Assembly: GCF_900110995.1 (NCBI RefSeq)
Contig: NZ_FOJF01000001.1
Coordinates: 4,252,803-4,316,802, forward strand
Source: Chitinophaga sp. YR573
GTDB lineage: Bacteria; Bacteroidota; Bacteroidia; Chitinophagales; Chitinophagaceae
Length of the DNA: 64,000 nucleotides
Direction of reading: 5' to 3'
Below are positions 55,384 to 64,000 of the stretch, in pieces. Numbering within the stretch: the stretch's first letter is position 1; each line of letters begins with the position of its first letter. The notes under the pieces are model-generated. The model saw only the letters and a program-made list of their open reading frames with translations, did no database searches and was not told the origin of the DNA. Made by a program: the position numbers and the translations under genes.

Positions 55384-58005
55384 ATGAAGAGGATATGCCT
55401 GCTTGTTTGCTTTTTCCTGAGCCTTCATCATTTGTCGGCACAAACTTTTACTGTTACCGGCTTAATAAAAGATACCACAGGCCAGGAGATTATTGCTGCC
55501 AATGTATGGCTGACAGCAGGTAAAGATTCGTTGCATACTACCAGTAATGAAACCGGAAGGTTTACATTTTCCGGGGTACAGCAGCCCGTTTTTTCATTAC
55601 GTGTAAGTGTGCTGGGATATGAAACCTGGTCAAAATCATATGACTTTCGCAATGCAGGAAGCCAGATAAATGTGCCGGTTATTATACTGGTAATGAAAAC
55701 CAGTACTTTACAGGAAGTGATTATCAGAGGGAAGCAGGCCCCGGTTGTTATAAAAGAAGATACGATAGAATTCCGGGCAAGTCAATTCCGTTTAAGGGAG
55801 AATGCAGTGGCGGAAGACCTGTTAAAACGACTGCCAGGCGTGGATGTAGATAAAGATGGTAATGTGACGATGATGGGCAAAAAGATTACCAAACTAAGGA
55901 TTAACGGGAAAGATTACCTGGTAGATGATATTAAAACGCTGACCCGCATATTACCAGTGGATATGATAGAAAAAATACAATTGGTTGATGATTATGGGGA
56001 TATGGCGAGAGTGACAGGGCGAAAGTCCGGGGAGCCACAACAGGTACTCAATATCCAGACTAAATCCGAATTGAATAAAGGCATTCAGATGCAGACTATT
56101 GTAGGGGCAGGTAATGATGGCAGATATAATGCAGCCTTATTAGCCAACTATTTTAATGGCGATCACCAGCTGTCTGTTTCCGGCAATACCAATAATACAA
56201 GCGCCCTGGCGGGAACTGCTACCAACAGCAATGCAACTATTAACTACCGGGATCAGCCGACTAAAGCCCTATCCCTCAATGCCAGCCTGATGGGGGGGCA
56301 TACGGTCAGTAATATACAATCATTAAGTAATGTGACAACCGTTACCAATGAGGGAACACTGTATATCGCTAACAATACCGGTAGTTACAGCAGAAATAAT
56401 AATTATGCTTTTTATGGTGGAGCAGAGTATAAACCTGCTAATGGTGATATGCTGAATTTTAATATGAATATGAGCCTGAATACGGCAGAAAATGTGAATG
56501 TTGTTTCTGCCTTGCAGACAGGTTATCAGAAAAAAGATCAGCTCACAAAAAATATAATCAACAACAGGATACCGGTAATAGGGGCGGGAGTGTTTGGGAG
56601 TCACCGCTTCAACAGAAAAGGACGGGTATTATCTCTCAGCCTGTATATGAGTTATACGGATAACGATAATGACCAGGATGGTATGAATAATATCCTGTAT
56701 TATAATGCAGATAGTACCCTGGCAAAGGATTCCCTTCTGCATCAGTTACTGAACAAGCAGAATAATGATTTTATCACCTCTGCGCAGGTATCCTGGATTG
56801 AACCTATTGATTCTACTTCCAGTATGGAGTTACGTTACCTGATCAATTATACAAGGTCTGATAATACACAGGTAACAGACTGGCTGGATATGGAAGGAAA
56901 ACAACAGCGTATAGATGCGCTCAGTAATGAGTTTAAATATAACATGTCCCAGCAGCAGCTGGAACTTAACTTCCGGAAGAATCTGAAGAAGTTCGACTAT
57001 ACCCTGGGAGTTCGTCTGATGCCTTCCGGTTTATCTGGCCACGGCACGAACGGGGAAGCTCCTACAAAGCTGCATAGTACCCCGCTGGCACCTGTATTGC
57101 GTATCCAGTATAAGCTGCCGAGATCTCAGTTTATCTCTCTTTTTTATAATGGGGTTGTTATCTTTCCTGGTTATCAGCAGTTACAACCTGCCCCTGATCT
57201 CACCAATACAGAGTTTCCGATAATAGGGAATCCCTTGTTAAAACCGGGGTTTACTCATTCTTTATTCCTTAACTACCGTAGTTTAAACACGGCTAATACA
57301 CATACCCTGTTCCTGCATCTGGCTGCTAATTACACAAAGGATAAAGTCGTTACCAATACAGTAACTGTAAAAGACAGCTTCAATACAGTAAAACAGGAAA
57401 CACATTACCTGAATACAGACGGGGATTATAACTATCGTTTTGTATATGGCTGGTCGAAACGTATACAGGACGGGAAGTATAATTTTTACCTGGATGGTAC
57501 AGCCTCTTATAATAACAATGTGTTGTATGTGCAGGATGTAAAGAATTTTGCCCGGAATCTGGCCATGTCACAGTCTGCCAGGAGTAACATACTTTTGCCC
57601 TGGATAGAATTAATGGGAGGGGTGACTTATCTGTATAACAAAAACGTTTATATCCCCGGGGATAATAATACTACCAACATCACTACATGGACATTCAATC
57701 TGGTGGGAAAGGTATATTTCCTGAAGACCTTTGCATTTGGATTTGATGCCAGTAAGCAGCTGAATAGCGGATATAGTGGGTCTTTGAGTAGTAATCCACT
57801 GATGGCCAATGTGTTCTTCGAAAAGATGTTTTTTAAGAAAAGACTTACCGCCAGGGCACAGGTATTTAACCTGCTGGATGAAAATGCCCGTTTATCCCAG
57901 GCTATCAGTGGTAACACTGTTACGGAAAGCCGGGATAATCTGCTAAGCCGTTATTTTATGTTCACTCTACAGCTGGACCTTAAAAAGTTTAAAGGTAGTA
58001 AGTAA
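55384..58005 (+). CDS. TonB-dependent receptor-like outer-membrane beta-barrel protein
   Basis: 873 residues. The signal peptide ends LSAQ. A carboxypeptidase-regulatory-like domain (about 21-105) precedes a TonB plug-like region (about 115-230) with LLKRLPGVDVDKDGN and LRINGKDYLVDD, then a C-terminal barrel of the outer-membrane beta-barrel protein family. There is no SusD partner and no STN domain, so this belongs to the solitary class found widely in Bacteroidota. The substrate is unknown. It is transcribed alone; a striking hairpin follows the stop codon. Confidence 0.88.
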   Translation: MKRICLLVCFFLSLHHLSAQTFTVTGLIKDTTGQEIIAANVWLTAGKDSLHTTSNETGRFTFSGVQQPVFSLRVSVLGYETWSKSYDFRNAGSQINVPVIILVMKTSTLQEVIIRGKQAPVVIKEDTIEFRASQFRLRENAVAEDLLKRLPGVDVDKDGNVTMMGKKITKLRINGKDYLVDDIKTLTRILPVDMIEKIQLVDDYGDMARVTGRKSGEPQQVLNIQTKSELNKGIQMQTIVGAGNDGRYNAALLANYFNGDHQLSVSGNTNNTSALAGTATNSNATINYRDQPTKALSLNASLMGGHTVSNIQSLSNVTTVTNEGTLYIANNTGSYSRNNNYAFYGGAEYKPANGDMLNFNMNMSLNTAENVNVVSALQTGYQKKDQLTKNIINNRIPVIGAGVFGSHRFNRKGRVLSLSLYMSYTDNDNDQDGMNNILYYNADSTLAKDSLLHQLLNKQNNDFITSAQVSWIEPIDSTSSMELRYLINYTRSDNTQVTDWLDMEGKQQRIDALSNEFKYNMSQQQLELNFRKNLKKFDYTLGVRLMPSGLSGHGTNGEAPTKLHSTPLAPVLRIQYKLPRSQFISLFYNGVVIFPGYQQLQPAPDLTNTEFPIIGNPLLKPGFTHSLFLNYRSLNTANTHTLFLHLAANYTKDKVVTNTVTVKDSFNTVKQETHYLNTDGDYNYRFVYGWSKRIQDGKYNFYLDGTASYNNNVLYVQDVKNFARNLAMSQSARSNILLPWIELMGGVTYLYNKNVYIPGDNNTTNITTWTFNLVGKVYFLKTFAFGFDASKQLNSGYSGSLSSNPLMANVFFEKMFFKKRLTARAQVFNLLDENARLSQAISGNTVTESRDNLLSRYFMFTLQLDLKKFKGSK

Positions 58006-58021
58006 AGAGCTTCGGATAAGT

Positions 58022-58117
58022 TTCTGATCGGCTTCTGATAAGCTTTATCCTACGTTTATCCTACGTCTTTGAACGTAAGATAAACGTAGGATAAAGCTTA
58101 TCAGAAGCCGATCAGAA
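58022..58117. repeat. Long hairpin: 45-bp inverted repeat with 6-nt loop
   Basis: The left arm 58022-58066 pairs with the right arm 58073-58117 with a single mismatch. Each arm itself contains short direct repeats (tttatcctacg twice on the left; agaagccgatc twice on and just beyond the right). It lies 17 bp after the barrel gene, between convergent genes. It is far longer than the other terminators here and lacks an adjacent T-run. It could be a transcript-end stabiliser, a bidirectional terminator, or the footprint of a miniature mobile or REP-like element. Confidence 0.85.
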
Positions 58118-58190
58118 GCCGATCAAAGTATCTTAAGATAGTGACCTGCCAGGTTCATCCTGGTTTTCGAACATAGGGAGATCCCCCTTA

Positions 58191-58219
58191 AAACAAAAAA
58201 GACCCCCAATAAGGGGGCC
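58191..58219 (-). terminator. Rho-independent terminator of the OmpA lipoprotein gene
   Basis: Read on the minus strand, a short G/C stem (58203-58207 with 58213-58217) with a 5-nt loop is followed by a T-rich run (58191-58200). It sits about 25 bp after the stop codon. Confidence 0.75.
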
Positions 58220-58241
58220 TTTTCATTAAGAGGGAATATAG

Positions 58242-59096
58242 TTATTTCTTTTCCAGTAACTTAAAGAACTGGTCAAGCTGAGGTAAAATCACGATACGTG
58301 TGCGGCGGTTAGCTGCGCGTCCTTCCGGAGTATCATTACTTGATACGGGAATATATTCACTACGTCCTGCTGCTGTGATACGTGCAGGAGCGATAGCATA
58401 ATCATTCTGTAAAATACGTGTAACAGCAGTTGCTCTCTTCACACTCAGGTCCCAGTTGTCCAGTAACACACCTTTCTTATATGGGTTGGAGTCTGTATGG
58501 CCTTCTACCAGGAACTCAATATCAGGCTGGTTGTTCAGCACTTTAGCTACTTTACCCAGTACTTCTTTTGCACGGGCAGTCACATCATAGCTACCGCTTT
58601 CAAACAGCAGTTTATCAGAGATATCAATATATACTACGCCTTTTTCAACCTTGATATTGATATCCTTGTCATCCAGGTTGCCAATAGCACCTTTCAGGTT
58701 CATCACCAGCGCCATATTCAGAGAGTCTTTTCTGGCAATAGCAGACTGCAGGTCCTGAATGTAAGCATCTTTCGCACCTATATTATCCAGTGATTTCTTG
58801 ATGCTTTCCGCCTGTGAACCGGTGATAACAGAAAGATCTTTCAGCTGGTTCAGCAATATGCTGTTATTCTGTTTCAGTCCTTCTACGCGTTCGTCACTTA
58901 CAGTACTTCTGCGGTTGTACGCCTCTGTAGAGTCGCGCATAGTACGCTGGCAGTCTTGTAATTTACTCTGCAAATCAGCATATTGGCTGGATAAAGCAGA
59001 GTATTTAGCTTCCGAAGCCTTAAATTTCCTTGTAGGAACACAGGAAAATAAGATAACCGGAAGGGATAACGCTAATAAGATGTCTCTAAGTTTCAT
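58242..59096 (-). CDS. OmpA family lipoprotein with coiled coil
   Basis: 284 residues. The lipobox LFSC (Cys19) predicts outer-membrane lipidation. A coiled-coil region follows (about 25-135) with many Gln, Lys and Leu. The OmpA-like peptidoglycan-binding domain (about 150-275) has LLFESGSYDVT, EGHTDSNP and GRAANRRTRIVI. It probably links the outer membrane to peptidoglycan. It resembles stand-alone OmpA/MotB-type lipoproteins and lacks the TPR and PD40 parts of the T9SS-linked ones in this window. It is monocistronic. Confidence 0.92.
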   Translation of the reverse strand: MKLRDILLALSLPVILFSCVPTRKFKASEAKYSALSSQYADLQSKLQDCQRTMRDSTEAYNRRSTVSDERVEGLKQNNSILLNQLKDLSVITGSQAESIKKSLDNIGAKDAYIQDLQSAIARKDSLNMALVMNLKGAIGNLDDKDINIKVEKGVVYIDISDKLLFESGSYDVTARAKEVLGKVAKVLNNQPDIEFLVEGHTDSNPYKKGVLLDNWDLSVKRATAVTRILQNDYAIAPARITAAGRSEYIPVSSNDTPEGRAANRRTRIVILPQLDQFFKLLEKK

Positions 59097-59204
59097 ATGT
59101 ATTGCATTTTTATATTAATTCGCTTATTTGACGATTATACAGTTCACTTTAATCCAAAACCAAGCCATTATGCAGCGGATTGTGCTGTAATATTGTTAAA
59201 GTCG

Positions 59205-59233
59205 TTGACTAATAAGAATTTCGCATTTATTTG
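59205..59233 (+). promoter_or_regulatory. Candidate Bacteroidota-type promoter for the fucosidase gene
   Basis: TTG at 59205-59207 lies 18 bp before a TTTATTTG element (59226-59233), one mismatch from the TAnnTTTG -7 consensus. It ends about 95 bp upstream of the start codon. Confidence 0.35.
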
Positions 59234-59327
59234 TAGTGTATTCGCAACACTGGTATCCCAGCAATGTTTCATTTATTTTAGTACCATACATTACTTTTTT
59301 TCACCACGTACTTAGGTCTCATAACAC

Positions 59328-60728
59328 ATGAAGAAAATTTCATTACACGTTCTGTTAGCTACGCTTTTGCTAACACCTGCATTAATGAACGCGCAGGTGA
59401 AGCAGGCGGCTACTCCGCTGGCTACCTTACAGCAGCAATTCGTTGATTTGCGTTTTGGTATGTTTATTCACTTTAACATCCCAACTTTTGCAAATCAGGA
59501 CTGGCCTGATCCGGAAGCACCGGCCTCTTTATTCAATCCTACCAAACTGGATTGTAATCAATGGGCGGCAACTGCCAAGGCAGCTAATATGTCTTATGGT
59601 TGTCTCACCACCAAACATCACAGCGGCTTTTGTATCTGGGATACAAAAACTACCGACTACAATGTGATGAACAGTCCTCTTAAAAGAGATGTGGTAAAAG
59701 AATACACCACTGCATTCAGAGCGAAAGGTCTGAAAGTGATGTTGTATTATTCTATCCTGGACACACATCACAAACTGCGTCCAAACCAGATCACACACAA
59801 GCACATCGAAATGGTAAAGGCTCAGCTGACAGAACTGCTGACTAACTACGGAGAAATCACAGCGCTGATCATAGACGGATGGGATGCTCCATGGTCCAGG
59901 ATCTCTTATGATGATGTTCCTTTTGAAGAGATTTACCGCCTGATCAAAACCCTGCAGCCTAACTGCCTGGTGATGGACCTGAATGCGGCTAAATATCCGA
60001 CAGAAGCATTATTCTACACAGATATCAAGTCTTACGAACAGGGTGCTGGTCAGCACATTTCAAAAGAAAGCAACAAGTTGCCTGCATTATCCTGCCTGCC
60101 AATTAATACTGCCTGGTTCTGGAAAACAAATTTCCCGACTACACCTGTAAAAGACCCGGTGAAACTGGTGAATAACAACCTGCTGGAGTTAAACAAGGTA
60201 TGGTGTAACTTCATCCTGAACGTAGCACCTAACCGTGAAGGTTTGATTGATGATAACGCGGTAGCTGCATTGAAAGAGGTAGGTAAAATGTGGAAACCGG
60301 AAGGGCCTTTGCCAACACTGGCTCCGGCAGAATCTCCTATCATCTCTTCCAACATTGCAAAACATCAACCCAGCAATTCCAGTTGGAGTGATGATATGAA
60401 CATCATGGATTTTGCGAATGATGATGATTTCAAAAGCAGCTGGCAGTCTAACCCAACGGTAAAACAACCATGGTATGAAATAGATTTCGATAAGGATAAG
60501 AGCTTTAATATGGTGACCATCGTAGAAGATGGCAATAATATTAAGAAGTATCGCTTAGAGTATAATGAAAATGGTGTGTGGAAACCTTTGCCTGCAAGCA
60601 AGAGTGAAGGTCGTGTAAAAATACATCGTTTCGACAGAGTATGGGGTGGGCGCGTGCGTATCCTCATAGATGAAACAAGCGCAGCTCCTGCTATAGCAGA
60701 AGTGGGAGTGTATGATGAAAGAAGATAG
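59328..60728 (+). CDS. GH29 alpha-L-fucosidase with discoidin-like C-terminus
   Basis: 466 residues. The signal peptide ends MNAQ. The GH29 catalytic domain spans about 30-335. It has FGMFIHFN near the start, YGCLTTKHHSGFCIWDT, and the probable nucleophile Asp183 in LIIDGWDAP. The C-terminal part (about 345-466) is F5/8 type C (discoidin)-like, with QPWYEIDFDKDKSFN and the VGVYDE ending. It would remove alpha-linked fucose from glycans, probably in the periplasm, since no T9SS sorting domain is present. No other glycan-degradation gene is directly adjacent, although a SusC gene starts 1.7 kb downstream beyond the toxin-like gene. Confidence 0.93.
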   Translation: MKKISLHVLLATLLLTPALMNAQVKQAATPLATLQQQFVDLRFGMFIHFNIPTFANQDWPDPEAPASLFNPTKLDCNQWAATAKAANMSYGCLTTKHHSGFCIWDTKTTDYNVMNSPLKRDVVKEYTTAFRAKGLKVMLYYSILDTHHKLRPNQITHKHIEMVKAQLTELLTNYGEITALIIDGWDAPWSRISYDDVPFEEIYRLIKTLQPNCLVMDLNAAKYPTEALFYTDIKSYEQGAGQHISKESNKLPALSCLPINTAWFWKTNFPTTPVKDPVKLVNNNLLELNKVWCNFILNVAPNREGLIDDNAVAALKEVGKMWKPEGPLPTLAPAESPIISSNIAKHQPSNSSWSDDMNIMDFANDDDFKSSWQSNPTVKQPWYEIDFDKDKSFNMVTIVEDGNNIKKYRLEYNENGVWKPLPASKSEGRVKIHRFDRVWGGRVRILIDETSAAPAIAEVGVYDERR

Positions 60729-60740
60729 ATAACTTTAACG

Positions 60741-60771
60741 GCGGCCGTCAGATACTTTTAAAGACGGCCGC
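60741..60771. terminator. Hairpin between convergent genes
   Basis: A perfect 9-bp GC-rich stem (gcggccgtc with gacggccgc) and a 13-nt loop fill the 42-bp gap between the fucosidase and toxin-like genes. No strong T-run follows on either strand, so it is a plausible but weak bidirectional terminator. Its right arm touches the minus-strand stop codon. Confidence 0.55.
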
Positions 60772-62102
60772 TATATTTCTTCTTCTTCTTCATATTCTTC
60801 ATCATCATTTACGTTCAAATCGGCAAAAGCTTCTGCGGTATCATCAATGGAAACTTCCTTATTATCATATGGTATTCCACCTGTAGATTGCCTGGTTTTT
60901 TCCTTCAGTCTTTTGACTTTTCCTTTACCCTGCGGTGTAGTAGATTCTTTTAAATTTGATCCAAATACTTTAAAAGACTCGGTAAACTTTTCTTGCTTTA
61001 TACTACTTCTGTCAATTTCAATTTCTTCATCTTCAATGGCTTCATTTATTATATTCCAGCCTAACTGACTGCTTGCGCTTTTTACTTTTGAGTTAAAGTA
61101 ATCCTTGCCGTGCCAGCTAACTGTTGCGGAAACAGATAATATTTCTTTTGGAGAAATATCCTCATAATTATATTCCTTTTTCCACGCCTCCCTTACATAT
61201 TTCATCCTCAAACTCTCCGGTCGCTTAGGAGGCATTTCATCTTCAAGACCTGTCAGGAATGCTTTTACTCGTTTTGATTTTTCGTCATTTAAACGTTTCC
61301 TCACTTCTATATCAGTATGCGTGTTTGCATAGGAGCGATGAGGAGGTATTAATTCTCCGGATTGTACCTCTTCTGAAAGTCCGATTTTTGTAAGATCCGA
61401 CTCAAGGAACTTTTTCAGCATCTCATCTGTAAAACTTATATAGGTGACTTCTGCACTTGGCTTATTTTTCCAATTGCCTGCTTTTCTCTTTACATGACCT
61501 TCATCACCAGAAGATGTTATATCTACCCAGGCAACTTCTTTTCCCTCTTTAGAGAGAATCAGATCAGGTCTGGTATTTCCTTTGGTAACCTGTGCTGTTA
61601 CTGCATAACCATTTACAGTTCCCCCTATATCGTTTGTTACAATAGATTCAATTACGTAGCCTGCTGCTGCAGACAAAAGCGACTTACTGAACTCAGCTTC
61701 TTCTGACGCATTGTACCCGATCTGTTCTGACTTTAATAGCTGCAGCCAATAGGATGTGTATCCATTAAGACTCACATATTGAGGAATAGTCGGGTTATTA
61801 CAAAGATAGAGATAAGCGATTTGTACCAATTTATCAATTTCACCTAAAGCTGCCAGAATATCTTCGTCCAGTTCAGTACCCTGAGGTATAACCTTACGTT
61901 GTACCGGATTATTGACAGGTAACTGCGCTACATGCCAGGGTGTCTCCGGCACATATCTTTCCTGCCCGGCAAAGGGTTCCGTTTCCCCCATTTTTTGCAA
62001 GGGGACAACAGCAGGCATCGAAATCCCTTTGGAAGATGGATTATCAGCAACTGAACGGCTTGCAGTTTGATTGGATCTGACTAATGCATGGTCATGCGAC
62101 AT
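60771..62102 (-). CDS. Orphan toxin-like protein with possible PD-(D/E)xK nuclease core
   Basis: 443 residues with no signal peptide. The N-terminal region (1-75) is Pro/Ser-rich with ISMPAVVPLQKM and NPVQRK; such MPAV/PVQRK segments are familiar at the start of DUF4157-associated effector-like proteins in Bacteroidota. A helical segment follows. A central region (about 145-225) contains TRPDLILSKEGKEVAWVDITS, matching the PD...(D/E)xK spacing (Asp180, Asp194) although the usual Lys is Thr196. The C-terminal half is charged and ends in a poly-Glu tail (DDEEYEEEEEI). I do not recognise a named family. A contractile-injection or polymorphic-toxin cargo with nuclease activity is the best guess. 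No immunity gene or injection-machine gene is visible in the window. Confidence 0.5.
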   Translation of the reverse strand: MSHDHALVRSNQTASRSVADNPSSKGISMPAVVPLQKMGETEPFAGQERYVPETPWHVAQLPVNNPVQRKVIPQGTELDEDILAALGEIDKLVQIAYLYLCNNPTIPQYVSLNGYTSYWLQLLKSEQIGYNASEEAEFSKSLLSAAAGYVIESIVTNDIGGTVNGYAVTAQVTKGNTRPDLILSKEGKEVAWVDITSSGDEGHVKRKAGNWKNKPSAEVTYISFTDEMLKKFLESDLTKIGLSEEVQSGELIPPHRSYANTHTDIEVRKRLNDEKSKRVKAFLTGLEDEMPPKRPESLRMKYVREAWKKEYNYEDISPKEILSVSATVSWHGKDYFNSKVKSASSQLGWNIINEAIEDEEIEIDRSSIKQEKFTESFKVFGSNLKESTTPQGKGKVKRLKEKTRQSTGGIPYDNKEVSIDDTAEAFADLNVNDDEEYEEEEEI

Positions 62103-62209
62103 TGGGAAAAATTACTGGGTTAAGGGATCTCGCCAGCCAATATACAAATATGTTCAAAGTGCCCAGACTATTTTGTTTTTCCAAAATAGTTAAAACATCC
62201 TTAAATTTA

Positions 62210-62242
62210 TTGTCTACTAATTGAGTAGACTTTGTATATTTG
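62210..62242 (+). promoter_or_regulatory. Bacteroidota promoter overlapped by a palindrome
   Basis: TATATTTG at 62235-62242 is a perfect match to the TAnnTTTG -7 element, with TTG at 62210-62212 in the -33 position (22-bp spacing). The spacer contains the inverted repeat gtctact-aattg-agtagac (62212-62230). A repressor or activator bound there would control the SusC gene that starts 158 bp downstream. Confidence 0.6.
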
Positions 62243-62399
62243 CAACTCTGTAATGAAATCAGCATGTGACCAGCATATTGTAAATAGAAAACCATAATTA
62301 TAAAATAATCCATCAGTACTTCTGCCACCAACTTTAGTATGGGAAATACATCTGTATTGCCCAGGGGGATTCCTTGTTTATTTATTAAACCAACTTAGA

Positions 62400-64000
62400 A
62401 TGCAGAAACATGGAAGGCGTGTAAGGGATCTTCGTGCGCCGTACTTATTCATCATTTGTTTGCTTGTATCTGCCTGTTTGTATGCGCAGGATGTAAACAT
62501 TAAAAAAGGAAAAGTAACCGATGATAAAGGGCAGGCTTTACCCGGTGTGAGTGTACAGATCAAAGGAACATCAAAAGGTACTTCTACCGCAGCAGATGGC
62601 AGCTTTCAGATAGCCGTCCCCGATAAAGATGCTGTGCTGGTATTTTCCTATGTAGGATACGATAAGCAGGAGTTGCCTGCCGGTAGTAAAAACTTACAGG
62701 TACAGCTGGGATCATCTCAAAGTGCTTTAAATGAAGTGGTGGTAGTTGGTTATGGAACACAAAAGAAAGGAGATATCCTGGGTGCGGTGACTACGCTTGA
62801 TGCAACACATCTGATAGAGAAACCGCTGGGCAGGGTAGAGCAGGCGCTGATAGGACAAATGCCCGGTGTGCAGGTAAGACAACAAACAGGGATGCCCGGA
62901 CAGGGCCTCAGTATACTGGTGCGTGGTTCCGGATCCATTACCGCAGGAACAGAGCCTTTATATGTAATAGATGGTTTCCCGCTGGACGTAGCTACCGCAA
63001 ATGGAAGTGGTGGATTTAACAACAACCCATTGAACAGTATCAGTCCGAATGATATTGAAAGTGTACAGGTATTGAAAGATGCTGCGGCTGGTGCTATTTA
63101 CGGTTCCCGTGCAGCCAATGGCGTTGTGATCATTACAACAAAAAGAGGAAAGGCAGGTAACGTAAAAGTAAGTCTGAATGCAACCACTGGTATCAGTAAA
63201 GTGGCAAAGAAATTAGATATCCTGAGTGCTGATGAATGGACGAAAATGGCGACAGAAATGGCCAATACCAACTGGGTAAACTCCGGTAGCGGAAGAACTG
63301 CAGATCAGACAAATGATCAGCGCAGGGCTATTCTTGGACTGGCGAGCGGTGTATACAATACTTCTTATATGGCAGATGAAAGGTGGTCATTACCAGGCCA
63401 TCCCGGTTTGCAGTATCTGGACTGGCAGGATGAAATTTTCAGAACGGCTCCTTTCCAGAATTATGAGATTTCTGCCAGTGGCGGATCAGAAACTGTACAT
63501 TACTTTTTCTCCGGTAATTATCTGGATCAGACAGGTACAGTACTCAACTCTCAGTATAAAAACTACGGAGCCCGTGCTAATATAGAAGCGATTGCCAGTA
63601 AGAAACTGAAATTCGGTATTAATATAGCTCCCAGTTATACAGTGAATAATGCACCCGATGCAGAAGGAAAGGATAACCAGATCATGAAGGCAGTGACAAT
63701 GTCTCCGGTAGTGGAATCCAGTGCAGGTGTATTAACAGGCGCCGGGAACTACCCGACTTATACATGGAGTAGTGCAAGACTGATCAGCCCTGTAGCTTAT
63801 CTGAACAATTCCATCAGTAGAATAAAAGGTACCCGCATATTAAACTCTGTTTATGCAGAATACCAGGTAATCCCTGGTCTCTTTCTGAAATCTACTGTTA
63901 ATTATGACGAAGCTAATCAGACTGCCAAAAGGTATGTACCGGATTATGTAGCTGTAGGTGCTGCTACGGAAAGGATTACCAATCCCGGTAAAAATGCTTC
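62400..64000 (+). CDS. SusC/RagA-type TonB-dependent transporter (3' end outside window)
   Basis: 533 full codons are visible and the frame runs off the window. The ATG at 62400 starts a signal peptide ending LYAQ. A carboxypeptidase-regulatory-like domain (about 33-118, with GTSKGTSTAADGSFQI) is followed by the TonB plug (about 120-245, with EVVVVGYGTQKKGDILGAV and AIYGSRAANGVVIITTKRG) and the first barrel strands. There is no STN domain, so unlike the SusC at 27131 it should not signal through a FecR protein. A SusD partner is expected just beyond the window. The neighbouring fucosidase could belong to the same utilisation locus, but the toxin-like gene lies between them on the other strand. 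Confidence 0.95.
   Translation, partial: MQKHGRRVRDLRAPYLFIICLLVSACLYAQDVNIKKGKVTDDKGQALPGVSVQIKGTSKGTSTAADGSFQIAVPDKDAVLVFSYVGYDKQELPAGSKNLQVQLGSSQSALNEVVVVGYGTQKKGDILGAVTTLDATHLIEKPLGRVEQALIGQMPGVQVRQQTGMPGQGLSILVRGSGSITAGTEPLYVIDGFPLDVATANGSGGFNNNPLNSISPNDIESVQVLKDAAAGAIYGSRAANGVVIITTKRGKAGNVKVSLNATTGISKVAKKLDILSADEWTKMATEMANTNWVNSGSGRTADQTNDQRRAILGLASGVYNTSYMADERWSLPGHPGLQYLDWQDEIFRTAPFQNYEISASGGSETVHYFFSGNYLDQTGTVLNSQYKNYGARANIEAIASKKLKFGINIAPSYTVNNAPDAEGKDNQIMKAVTMSPVVESSAGVLTGAGNYPTYTWSSARLISPVAYLNNSISRIKGTRILNSVYAEYQVIPGLFLKSTVNYDEANQTAKRYVPDYVAVGAATERITNPGKNA

Noticed and set aside
62092..62331. 79-codon minus-strand frame upstream of the toxin-like gene, considered as an immunity gene
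   Set aside because: It overlaps the toxin start and the SusC promoter region, and has no coherent domain or hydrophobic pattern to support it.

Overview
The window reads as chromosome of a member of Bacteroidota, most likely a Chitinophaga-like member of Chitinophagaceae. The evidence is the protein content: type IX secretion system (T9SS) C-terminal sorting domains of types A and B, PorP/SprF proteins, SusC/SusD pairs, FecI/FecR regulation, TPR histidine kinases, and a rich set of secreted chitinases and glucanases. No tRNA, rRNA, CRISPR array, intact insertion sequence or phage gene was seen. The species is not determined.

Layout. (1) 2-13027: the 3' part of a giant secreted repeat protein (28 in-register 225-bp repeats, type A sorting domain), then a DUF11-repeat protein with a type B sorting domain, a PorP/SprF protein and a TPR-PD40-OmpA protein. 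The last three form a compact run that ends at a strong terminator. (2) 13359-24770: a secreted-hydrolase island with a double-GH18 chitinase, a second GH18 chitinase sharing its whole C-terminal half, a divergent GH18-like protein with a beta/gamma-crystallin-like domain, a GH16 glucanase with CBM6, and a metzincin-type protease with a second crystallin-like domain. Together these could attack chitin, beta-1,3-glucan and protein, the main polymers of fungal cell walls. (3) 25046-34529: an ECF sigma factor, a FecR anti-sigma factor, a SusC with an STN signalling domain, SusD, a zinc-peptidase lipoprotein and a DUF4302 lipoprotein. (4) 34570-51569, continuing without a visible break: a 2985-residue beta-helix/IgGFc-binding-like protein and a 1380-residue PKD/IgGFc-binding-like protein, both with type B sorting domains, then PorP, TPR-PD40-OmpA and a second PorP. 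A collagen-like lipoprotein follows.

(5) 52300-64000: more loosely arranged genes. These are an ECF sigma factor convergent with a TPR histidine kinase, a TonB-type outer-membrane barrel protein, an OmpA lipoprotein, a GH29 alpha-L-fucosidase, an orphan toxin-like protein with a possible PD-(D/E)xK nuclease core, and the 5' part of another SusC. A 45-bp-arm hairpin lies between the barrel gene and the OmpA gene.

How the parts may work together: regions 1 and 4 are two versions of one theme, very large T9SS cargo encoded next to its own PorP/SprF and PorE-like proteins. By analogy with SprB/SprF of gliding flavobacteria, these are probably dedicated secretion or surface-anchoring partners. 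Region 4 is unusual because it directly follows an STN-SusC/SusD locus with a FecI/FecR pair, so surface-adhesin production might be tied to nutrient sensing. That link is inferred from gene order only.
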